Shown: one piece after another, positions 35,673-42,732 of the stretch | How positions within the stretch are numbered: position 1 is the first letter of the stretch | Layout of the letters: every line of letters begins with the position of its first letter | Source: Hyalangium ruber | GTDB lineage: Bacteria; Myxococcota; Myxococcia; Myxococcales; Myxococcaceae | Length of the DNA: 64,000 nucleotides | NCBI RefSeq assembly: GCF_034259325.1 | Contig: NZ_JAXIVS010000014.1 | Location: 124,001-188,000, forward strand | Direction: 5' to 3' | Program-made: the position numbers and the translations under genes | Notes under the pieces: generated by a model | The model's database searches: none | The model's input: only the letters and a program-made list of their open reading frames with translations | What the model was told of the DNA's origin: nothing

Positions 35673-36095
35673 TCAACTCCGTTCCGGGGGTCGAGATCCG
35701 TTTGGCGCGCCGCGCGCCGCCATCGCCACCGCGCTCGGTGCCAGCGCCACGCTGAAGCCCTCGGTCGACACTGTCACCGACTCCGCCGCGCTCACCTCTG
35801 ACAACAGGATGCCTTCGCGGCTCGCAGCCTGCATCTGTAGAGCGTCTGGGCATCCACCCAGAGAATGAGCCCCACGGTCGTCGGCGATGAACTTGGTGAC
35901 GGGCTCGGGCATCGCGAGCAGCGTCACGGCTGTCACCATCGCTGCCTGCATGACGGCCCGCCTGCTCACCCTCTCGCCCAGCGCCTTCTCGAACTCCTCC
36001 AGCACCACCCGGACACCTGGCGAGGTCGCGATGCACCCGACCAGCAGGGCAAGAGTCAGCGCTTCGGTCTTCCACAGCAGCTGCCACGGCCTCAT
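35673..36095 (-). pseudogene. Decayed SitA-like (SitA5-type) lipoprotein toxin, internally deleted
   Basis: A 140-codon frame begins at ATG 36095 with AAGGGG upstream. LTLALLVGCIATSPG is a lipoprotein signal and lipobox. It is followed by MVTAVTLLAMPEPVTKFIA and, soon after, TEGFSVALAPSAVAMAARG. From memory of the SitA5-like family these are, in order, the signal, the central hydrophobic helix and the segment just before the toxin domain, but full-length proteins have several hundred residues between and after them. The C-terminal toxin domain is absent; the frame ends shortly after PNGSRPPE. An out-of-frame tail (GTELNRLVTLGQ) ends at 35647. SitA toxins are moved between myxobacterial cells by TraA/TraB outer-membrane exchange. 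The immunity gene follows at once. Confidence 0.65.
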
Positions 36096-36272
36096 GGAGC
36101 ACCCCTTCAGGAGTCGGAGACATCGCATGAAGCGAGCGAGCGGGCTCGGGCTCCTCGGCCTGGATGCTCGACGCGCGAGCCCTGCGCCCATTTCTGTCTC
36201 TTCTCACTGTCGGAAGCAGGATGACATGTACGGCGTCGCCGTCGCGGTCTCGGAGGCCTGGAGGAGCTCGCC

Positions 36273-37673
36273 ATGTCCATCATCTGCGCCACCAACCTGT
36301 CACCGGAGTCCCAGCACGCCGCCACCGTCGCGGGGACCTTGGCGGCTCGGCTCAAACAGCCTCTGTGCCTCTATGGCGTGGCGGAGCACGCGGGCTCGGT
36401 TCAAGAGGCGCCCGTGGACGCCTCGGGCCTGAGCGCTCGGCTGGAGGGGGAGGCCGTGCGCCTCCGCGCCCTGGGCATCACCGTGCGCATCGTCATGCCC
36501 GAGGGAGGCAAGGACGAGGCGCTCATCTCCGACGAGGAGTGCCAGCGCGCCCGGTGGATGGTGGTGGCCGCGGAGGGCTGGCCCGCCCACGCGCTCTGGC
36601 GCCGCGCGCCGCTGCCCGAGCGACTGGCCCGCCGCGCCTGCGCTCCGCTGCTCGTGGTGCGGCGCTCCTTCGGCCTGGTGGACTGGGCCCGGGGACGGCG
36701 GCGCCTGCTGGTGCTGGCGGGGATGGATGTCTCGGGCGGCGAGGAGAACGGCCCGGGCGCCTTCCTCCAGGCGCTGCGCGAGGTGGGGCCGTGCGACATC
36801 ATCGCCACCTACGTGTGCTCGCCCGCCGAGGAGCGTGAGCGGCTGGGCATCCACTCGCCCGTGCATGTGGAGATGTTGGATCCGGTGGTGCGCCGCATCG
36901 AGGCGGTGGACCCCGAGGTGTCCCGGGTGCTCTTGAGAGACCTGCGCGAGCGCGTGGGCTCGCTGCCCGGCGAGGGCTCGGTGGAGCTGCACGTGGAGCC
37001 CGGCTATAGCAAGCGCTCGGACCACCTGCTGCACGTGGCGCACGAGCGCCGCGTGGACCTGATGGTGGTGGGCACCCACCAGCGCATGGGCCTGCAGCGG
37101 TTGTGGCACGGCTCCGTGTCCGCCGAGGTGCTGCGCCAGGCCGAGCAGCCCGTGGTGTGCGTGCCACCCACCTATGCCCAGCCGAAGCGGGCCTCGCCGC
37201 CCCGGAGCGTGCTGGTGCCGGTGGACTTCTCCGAGTCGAGCGTGCGCGCCATCGCCCAGGCCCGCACCCTGGTGGGCATGGGGGGCCGCGTCCACCTGCT
37301 GCACGTCCACTCGCGCCGGCTGAGCGACCCGGACTGGACGGACCACTATGGGGTGCTGCCCGAGCCGCCGGCCGAGCGAGACGAGGTGCTGCGCCGGCTC
37401 TGGGCGCTGGTGCCCGCCGAGGACGAGCGGGTGCGCTGGAGCGTGGAGGGGGTGAGCGGCACCGACGTGGCCCAGGCCGTCTGCCAGGCCGCCGACCGAG
37501 AAGGGGTGGACCTGGTGTGTGTGGGCGCCGAGGAGGGCCACCGCCGGGGCGGGGGCGGCAACCTGGGGCGGGTGCTGATGATGCGCTGCAAACGCCCCGT
37601 CCTGGTCGTTCCTTCTCAACAAGTGGGAAGAGAACCCCCGGAGTGGGGCGGAGCGGACCTTCACGGGAGGTGA
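36273..37673 (+). CDS. Multi-domain universal stress protein
   Basis: The protein has 466 residues. It starts as a Usp domain (SIICATNLSPESQHAATVAG). A middle unit ends with VDLMVVGTHQRMGLQRLWHG, then SVSAEVLRQAEQPVVCVPP, the ATP-site G-x2-G-x9-G pattern in variant form. A second full Usp domain follows (SVLVPVDFSESSVRAIAQA, then VDLVCVGAEEGHRRGGGGN and the closing PVLVVPS). Usp proteins bind nucleotides and help survival in stress or hypoxia. Three Usp-like units in one chain is unusual; the first is the most diverged. GGAGG lies just before ATG 36273. Confidence 0.9.
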   Translation: MSIICATNLSPESQHAATVAGTLAARLKQPLCLYGVAEHAGSVQEAPVDASGLSARLEGEAVRLRALGITVRIVMPEGGKDEALISDEECQRARWMVVAAEGWPAHALWRRAPLPERLARRACAPLLVVRRSFGLVDWARGRRRLLVLAGMDVSGGEENGPGAFLQALREVGPCDIIATYVCSPAEERERLGIHSPVHVEMLDPVVRRIEAVDPEVSRVLLRDLRERVGSLPGEGSVELHVEPGYSKRSDHLLHVAHERRVDLMVVGTHQRMGLQRLWHGSVSAEVLRQAEQPVVCVPPTYAQPKRASPPRSVLVPVDFSESSVRAIAQARTLVGMGGRVHLLHVHSRRLSDPDWTDHYGVLPEPPAERDEVLRRLWALVPAEDERVRWSVEGVSGTDVAQAVCQAADREGVDLVCVGAEEGHRRGGGGNLGRVLMMRCKRPVLVVPSQQVGREPPEWGGADLHGR

Positions 37674-37799
37674 AAGCCCGTTCAGCCCTCGGTGGCGAGG
37701 CCCGAAAATCGGCCTGATAGGAGCCACTGCGATTCGACGTCCAACCCGTGGGGGCGTTAGACTCTCCCCAACCTGTTTTTCAGGGAAGGATGGTCTGAC

Positions 37800-38408
37800 G
37801 TGGTGATACCCCGCGGATATCGCGAAGAGGAGCTCGTCACCAACCGCGCGTCCCTGTTGCTCTACGGAGGCACGGAGGAAGAGCGGCGCTCGTGGGCGCA
37901 GGAGACTGCGTTCCACTTCGAGCACGAGGGCGCGCTGCTGGAGGTACGCCAGGCTTCGGAGCTGGGCGAGGCGCTCAAGCGTCCCAAGGGCGTGGTGTTC
38001 ATCTCCGACGTGTCGAAGCTGGGGCGAGAGGCGCAAGGCCAGATTCTGCGCTGCCTGCAGATGCAGGAGGAGCGGCCCAAGCTGGTGCTGGGGATGACGG
38101 GCTCGGCGGAGGGCGCGCTGGAGCGCGGCACGCTGCGCGAGGACCTGCACTACCGGCTGCACCAGGCGCAGGTGGACCTGACGGCGCCGGGGCTTCGCGA
38201 GGCGCTCAAGAAGCGCTGGGCGACGCTGGCCGAGAAGCGCGCGGCGAAGGCGGCCGCGGAGCGGGAAGAGGCCGAGCGCGCGCGGCAGGCGGCGCTGGTG
38301 CGCAAGCCCGGCACGGTGACGCGGCTGATGCCCGAGCAGCGCAAGGCGCAGGGGAAGGCGTCCTCCACGTCGACGAAGACCGCCCCGCGCAAGGCCAGCC
38401 GCCGCTAG
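37800..38408 (+). CDS. Small protein derived from a sigma-54 activator AAA+ domain, without Walker A or GAFTGA
   Basis: The protein has 202 residues. VVFISDVSKLGREAQGQIL corresponds to the Walker B strand and following helix (LFLDEVGELP) of sigma-54 activators, and GTLREDLHYRL to the FREDLYYRL block. There is no Walker A, no GAFTGA loop that contacts sigma-54 and no sensor II. The tail is an Ala/Glu/Arg-rich helix followed by a basic, disordered end (KASSTSTKTAPRKASRR). It cannot act as a normal activator. It may have become a binding partner or inhibitor of a true activator. Start GTG 37800 follows AAGGA; the nearby ATG leads to a stop after two codons. Confidence 0.7.
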   Translation: MVIPRGYREEELVTNRASLLLYGGTEEERRSWAQETAFHFEHEGALLEVRQASELGEALKRPKGVVFISDVSKLGREAQGQILRCLQMQEERPKLVLGMTGSAEGALERGTLREDLHYRLHQAQVDLTAPGLREALKKRWATLAEKRAAKAAAEREEAERARQAALVRKPGTVTRLMPEQRKAQGKASSTSTKTAPRKASRR

Positions 38409-38484
38409 CTCGCGCCCTGGGGCGGGCCGTGCGCCACGACGGGTCCGGTGAGTCGTCTCCTCCCGGGCCCGCCGCGAGACTCCT

Positions 38485-38892
38485 TTATTTCTCCGCGCCG
38501 CCGAGCGGGTAGGCCATGAGGCTGAAGCCGCCGCTCACGAGGTTGAAGCCCAGGCGCTCGCCGCGCTTCACCACCGCCTCCAGCGTCGTGTAGCCCACCA
38601 GCATCTTGAAGCCGAGCCGCTTCGCCTCGTGGACGCAGCCCATCACCACCGCGTCCACGGCGAGGCTGCGCTCCACTTTCTCCAGGCCGGGCGCGGCGAT
38701 GATGCCCTCGAGCCACGCCACGGAGCTGTCGGTGCGGTAGACGAACGCGGCGGCCTTGCCGGGGACGACGCAGCCCGTCTGCGGCAGCAGGTCCAGGGTG
38801 AGCACCTCGTTGCGACCCTGGTACCAGGACTTGAGCTGCTCGAAGTGCTGCGCCGGGTCGAAGAGCACGGCCTGGAATCGCTGTTCGGACAT
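38485..38892 (-). CDS. GNAT-like small protein
   Basis: The protein has 135 residues from ATG 38892. The layout (FEQLKSWYQGRNEVLTLDLL, then VAWLEGIIAAPGLEKVERSL, VMGCVHEAKRLGFKMLVGYT, VKRGERLGFNLVSGGFSLM) is that of N-acetyltransferase-fold proteins, including phage-type ones, but the acetyl-CoA binding loop (Q/RxxGxG/A) is not evident. The function is thus uncertain. It is divergent from the acidic-repeat operon (start 39080) across a 187-bp region that holds a CGCTC/GAGCG inverted repeat at 38988-39001, so both may share control. Confidence 0.7.
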   Translation of the reverse strand: MSEQRFQAVLFDPAQHFEQLKSWYQGRNEVLTLDLLPQTGCVVPGKAAAFVYRTDSSVAWLEGIIAAPGLEKVERSLAVDAVVMGCVHEAKRLGFKMLVGYTTLEAVVKRGERLGFNLVSGGFSLMAYPLGGAEK

Positions 38893-39079
38893 GAGGGCTC
38901 CAATCGGGGGCTGCGGCAGTCGTAGCCCAGGTGCCCGGGATGTCCAAGAGCGTGCGCGCCCCTGGCCCCGGTGGGCAGCGCCTGACTCGCTCGAATGAGC
39001 GACTGGGCCCGCGCGCCGCCGTTCCCCAACTTGCAGCTCTCGTATGGCTGGGCTCACGCCAGCCGCAGGGGGGGAATCG

Positions 39080-40207
39080 ATGACCAGCGCCGAGCTCTTT
39101 TCGGGAGAGGACTTCGAAGCCGAGGCCGGGATGGATGAGTTCTCCGAGTTCTCCGATGCCTTCGAGGACTTGGACGGCTTCGAGGAGGAGGACGCGTTCG
39201 GCGAGCTCGACGGTTTCGAGGAGGACGGCTTCGAGGCGCTGTTCTCCGACGAGGGAGACGGCTTCGAGCAGGACCTGGCCACCGGGCTCTATGTGCCCTC
39301 GGCGCGGCCCCGCCTCGTTACCGGCCCCGCCGCCATGGTGCTCGCCCGGAGCCTCAACCCGTTCGTGTTGGACTCCATGGACTCGGATGACGCCGAGGCG
39401 TTCTTCCGGCGCATCGCCCGCGGGGTGCGGGGCGCCGTGCGCGGCGTCGCCCGGGGCGTGCGGCGGGTGGGCCGGGTCGCCATGCCCATCCTCCGTCGCG
39501 CCGCGCCCCTGCTGCGCCGCGCGCTGCCCATCATCCAACGGGTGGCGAGTGTCGCCGGGCCGTGGGGGCGAGTGGTGTCCGCGGGCATCGGCGCCGCGCA
39601 GGGGCTGCTCCAGGGCCGAGGGCTGCGCGGCGCGGTGGCGGGCGCCGTGGGCGGGCTGATTCCCGGGGTGGGCGGGCGCATCGCCAGCTCGCTGCTGCGC
39701 GGGGATGGCGCGGATGACGACGCCTCGCTGGATGCGCTGGCGGACATGGCGGACGCGCGGCAGGTGCCCGCCGCCGTGGCGCTGCCGATGGGCGCGGGGC
39801 TCGCGGCGCGTGTGGTGGCTCGGCAGGCGGTGCCTCCGGGCACGCCGATGGGCGCGGCCGCGCAGGGCGTCATCCGCGCGCGCACGCGGGGGCTGGAGCA
39901 GTACCTGATGCGGGTGGCGCAGCAGGTGCAGGGCTCTCCGGGTCGGCGCCTCCGGGTGCTGCGGACGCTGGCCCAGCTCGCGGCGCGCAACCTGCGCCGG
40001 CGGGGTCCGGGGGCGGCCATCAACGCCCTGCCCCAGGTGACGCAGGCGGCGGCGCGGCGGGTGCTGGCGCGGGCCCACCAGTCGCCTCGGGCGGGCACCG
40101 TGCCCCCGCAGGTGGCGGCGCAGCGGTTGATCGCACGGCAGCGGGTGTTGCGCCGCGTTCCCGTGGCCACGGTCAGCACCGCCAGCGCCCGCCAGGCGCT
40201 CACCTAG
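39080..40207 (+). CDS. Two-part protein: acidic Phe/Glu N-terminus, Arg-rich glycine-zipper C-terminus
   Basis: The protein has 375 residues from ATG 39080 (GGGGGGGA upstream). Residues 1-65 are almost all Asp, Glu, Phe, Gly (DGFEEDGFEALFSDEGDGFE). From ~110 an Arg-rich amphipathic region (RRIARGVRGAVRGVARGVRR) leads to a glycine-zipper hydrophobic stretch (~155-205; SAGIGAAQGLLQGR, AVAGAVGGLIPGVGGR). The remainder is basic and helical. There is no signal peptide. Charge segregation suggests that the acidic part masks a membrane-active or nucleic-acid-binding basic part. It is a paralogue of the next gene (shared order: acidic leader, FFRRIARG/FLRRLRGAFR helix, zipper, LAARxVVR block). First gene of a six-gene operon. 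No family recognised. Confidence 0.8.
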   Translation: MTSAELFSGEDFEAEAGMDEFSEFSDAFEDLDGFEEEDAFGELDGFEEDGFEALFSDEGDGFEQDLATGLYVPSARPRLVTGPAAMVLARSLNPFVLDSMDSDDAEAFFRRIARGVRGAVRGVARGVRRVGRVAMPILRRAAPLLRRALPIIQRVASVAGPWGRVVSAGIGAAQGLLQGRGLRGAVAGAVGGLIPGVGGRIASSLLRGDGADDDASLDALADMADARQVPAAVALPMGAGLAARVVARQAVPPGTPMGAAAQGVIRARTRGLEQYLMRVAQQVQGSPGRRLRVLRTLAQLAARNLRRRGPGAAINALPQVTQAAARRVLARAHQSPRAGTVPPQVAAQRLIARQRVLRRVPVATVSTASARQALT

Positions 40208-40264
40208 GCCGGAGCGGCCGCCCACGCATTCACACCATTTCCAGGACACGAAGGAGGAGTCGCG

Positions 40265-41377
40265 ATGCAGCAGCCTTTCGAGGATGAGTTTTCCGGGCAG
40301 GCCGATGAGATGTCCGACCTGATGGCCGAGGGGGAGGAAGGCATGGACGAAGGCTTCGAGGCCGAGGGCTTCGAAGGTGAAGGCTTCGAGGGTGAGGGCT
40401 TCGAGGGCGAAGGCTTCGAGGCCGAGGGCATGGATGGGGAGGGCTTCGAGGGTGAAGGCTTCGAGGGTGAGGGCTTCGAGGCCGAGGGCATGGATGAGGA
40501 GGGCTTCGAGGGTGAAGGCTTCGAGGGTGAGGGCTTCGAGGCCGAGGGCATGGATGGGGAGGGCTTCGAGGGTGAAGGCTTCGAGGGCGAGGAGGCGCAC
40601 GCGCTCGAGGACGCCTTCGCCTCGGCCATGGACGCGCAGGACGAGGACGAGTTCCTGCGGCGCCTGAGGGGCGCGTTCCGCACGGCGGCGCGCGTGGCCG
40701 GGCCGACGCTGCGGCGCATCGGACGCAGGGCCATGCCCATCGCCGTCCGGCTGATACGGCAGGCCGCTCCGCAGGTGGGCGGCATCGCGGGCCAGGAGAT
40801 CGGCCGCACCGTGGCCGGGCTGCTGCGCGCCGATGCCATGGACGCCTTCGCGGACGTCGCGGCGGACTACGCGGATGAGGACCTGGACGGGTTCACCTCC
40901 GTGCTCGGCGGGCTGGCGGCGCGCCACGTGGTGCGCTCCACCATCCCGCCGCAGCGTCGCCAGCAGCAGCCGCAGCAGGTGCGGGCGCTCGGCCGGGCCG
41001 TGGGGCGGATGACGACGCAGATCGCCCAGCGCATCGCCCAGCGCCACGGCACGCGGGCGCTGCCGGCGGTGACGCGCGTGGTGCGCCAGGTGACGCGCAT
41101 GGTGCGCCAGCAGGGCGCCAGCCCCCAGGCGGTGCCGAGGATGATCCGCCGCATCGGCAACCGGGTGGCCGCGAGCTCTCGGGCGGTGCGCCGGCTGGCC
41201 CGGCCGACCCAGGCCGCGCGGCAGCTCCGGGCGCGGGCGGGGATTCGCCGCACGGGCGGCGTGCGGCCTCCGATGGGCGGCGGCATGGGCATGGGGCCGG
41301 GCATGGGGCCGGGCATGGGGGGCCGCAGGTTGCGCACGGTCACCCTGCGCGGACCGGTACGAATCGTCGTGAGGTGA
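40265..41377 (+). CDS. Acidic GFEGEGFE-repeat protein with basic C-terminus
   Basis: The protein has 370 residues. AAGGAGGAG sits just before ATG 40265, a very strong ribosome site. Residues ~20-110 are pentapeptide-like repeats of GEGFE/AEGMD, about 20-residue units encoded by 60-bp DNA repeats. The following part is basic and helical (FLRRLRGAFRTAARV, RRIGRRAMPIAVRLIRQ) with a hydrophobic/Gly stretch and long Arg/Gln tracts. The tail is Gly/Met-rich (MGGGMGMGPGMGPGMGG). It is related to the preceding gene but has a longer acidic leader and shorter zipper. There is no signal peptide. It lies 57 bp after it. Function unknown. Confidence 0.8.
   Translation: MQQPFEDEFSGQADEMSDLMAEGEEGMDEGFEAEGFEGEGFEGEGFEGEGFEAEGMDGEGFEGEGFEGEGFEAEGMDEEGFEGEGFEGEGFEAEGMDGEGFEGEGFEGEEAHALEDAFASAMDAQDEDEFLRRLRGAFRTAARVAGPTLRRIGRRAMPIAVRLIRQAAPQVGGIAGQEIGRTVAGLLRADAMDAFADVAADYADEDLDGFTSVLGGLAARHVVRSTIPPQRRQQQPQQVRALGRAVGRMTTQIAQRIAQRHGTRALPAVTRVVRQVTRMVRQQGASPQAVPRMIRRIGNRVAASSRAVRRLARPTQAARQLRARAGIRRTGGVRPPMGGGMGMGPGMGPGMGGRRLRTVTLRGPVRIVVR
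40381..40590 (+). repeat. 60-bp tandem repeats coding the acidic leader
   Basis: Units at 40441-40500 and 40501-40560 differ at a single base. The unit at 40381-40440 differs at a few bases, and a partial copy follows from 40561. The period matches 20 codons, so copy number can change without a frameshift. Confidence 0.9.
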
Positions 41378-41405
41378 GAGTCCTTGGGAGGGGTGGGGGG
41401 AGCAC

Positions 41406-42710
41406 ATGGCCGACACGCTTCAGCAGTTCCTGCGGGCCAAGGTCCTGAACGTCTCGTTCCGGGCGGGGAGGCTCTCGCGCCTCACCCCTCGGGACGTGGG
41501 CATCCGTCCGCAGGATGTGCCCTACGCTCCCTCCGCCTCCCACTTCGCCGCGGCCAACGCGCGGCTGCAGGAGATTGATCAAGGCGTGCGCCGGGCGCTG
41601 GCGAACGTCTCCGGAGCGCTGAGCGACTCGCTCCAGGACTCGGGAGAGGTGCTGCGCCGCACCGCGCTGCTGGAGCGGGAGATCGACCGGGCCCGCCGCG
41701 CCTTCGGCCTCTTCTTCGACGTCTTCTGCCAGCGAGGCACCCGGTTCGCCCCCGCGCTGGCCGCCTGTGACGTCATCGCCGCGGACTGCTTCCGCATCGT
41801 CCGGAGGACCGCGCCCGGGCTGCTGGGCAGCCCGCTGCTCAAGCCGCTCACGTACCTGGAGCACGGTTTCTCGCCGGCCACCTTCCGGCGCGGCGTGTTG
41901 CTGCGCCGGCTGCTGGGCGAGCGCAACCCGTTCCCATTGATTCGCGTGCCCTACGAGCGCGTGGAGGCGCCCTGGGGCATGGGCGTCATCCTCCATGAGA
42001 TTGGACACAGCCTGCAGGCGGACCTGGGCGTCTGGCAGGAGACGGAGACGGCGCTGCAGCGCCGGGTGCTCGGCGTCACGGGAGACCCGTGGCTCACGCG
42101 CCTGTGGGGGCGCTGGCACAAGGAGATCTTCGCGGACCTCATCGCCTGCGTGCTGGGCGGGCCCGCCTCGGTCCACTCGATGAAGGACTTCCTGGCCTAC
42201 CCGCCCGCGCGCGTGCTGACGTTCCACCCGCTCAGCGTCCACCCCACGCCGTACGTGCGGGTGCTCATCCAGGCGGAGATGCTGCGGCGGATGGGCTTTC
42301 CGGATCAGGCGCGAAGGGTGCGCAACAACTGGAACCAGCTCTATCGCGGGTACCTGCCGGCTGCGCGGATTCCCGAGCGGCTGCTGCGCACGGCCTCCCA
42401 GGTCATCCCCCACGTGGTGGATGAGATTGCCTACCAGCCCCGCCGGAACATGGGGCAGAGCGCGCTGGTGGACGTGGTGCCCTTCCAGCCGACGGATCAG
42501 GAGCGAATCCTTCGGGCCGCGGAGGCGCTGGGGCGGGGGAGCCTGCCCGAGGGGCTGCCGCCGCGCTTCGTGGTGGGGGCCAGCCGAGAGGCACTCGAAC
42601 GGAGGCTTGCCTCGCCCGAGCGCATTTCGAGCACGGTGCTCAATCATCTGGCGAGGCTCGGCTCGCGGGGCGCGCGGGCGCCAGGCGTGAGCGCCACCAT
42701 GGCCGCATGA
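41406..42710 (+). CDS. HExxH zinc metalloprotease-like protein
   Basis: The protein has 434 residues. The active site is VILHEIGHSLQAD (HEIGH ~196-200). A second conserved-looking block about 38 residues later, WHKEIFADLIACVLGGP, has Glu in the position of a gluzincin third ligand and an Asp after it. The N-terminal ~170 residues are helical, and the C-terminal third is Arg/Pro-rich. There is no signal peptide. I recognise no named peptidase family. Placed third in the operon, it is well positioned to process the two acidic-leader proteins, though that is inference. The start ATG 41406 has GGGGGAG upstream. Confidence 0.82.
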   Translation: MADTLQQFLRAKVLNVSFRAGRLSRLTPRDVGIRPQDVPYAPSASHFAAANARLQEIDQGVRRALANVSGALSDSLQDSGEVLRRTALLEREIDRARRAFGLFFDVFCQRGTRFAPALAACDVIAADCFRIVRRTAPGLLGSPLLKPLTYLEHGFSPATFRRGVLLRRLLGERNPFPLIRVPYERVEAPWGMGVILHEIGHSLQADLGVWQETETALQRRVLGVTGDPWLTRLWGRWHKEIFADLIACVLGGPASVHSMKDFLAYPPARVLTFHPLSVHPTPYVRVLIQAEMLRRMGFPDQARRVRNNWNQLYRGYLPAARIPERLLRTASQVIPHVVDEIAYQPRRNMGQSALVDVVPFQPTDQERILRAAEALGRGSLPEGLPPRFVVGASREALERRLASPERISSTVLNHLARLGSRGARAPGVSATMAA

Positions 42711-42732
42711 CACGACTTCAGGGGGAGGGACG

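Noticed and set aside
35632-36207. Two overlapping minus-strand frames as two separate intact genes
   Set aside because: Segments match successive parts of one SitA-like protein, with missing middle and end, so a decayed single gene is the simpler reading.
38405-41416. Minus-strand open frame of about 1,000 codons through the acidic repeat genes
   Set aside because: It mirrors GGCTTCGAG repeats of the plus strand and joins unrelated regions; the plus-strand genes have good ribosome sites and codon bias.
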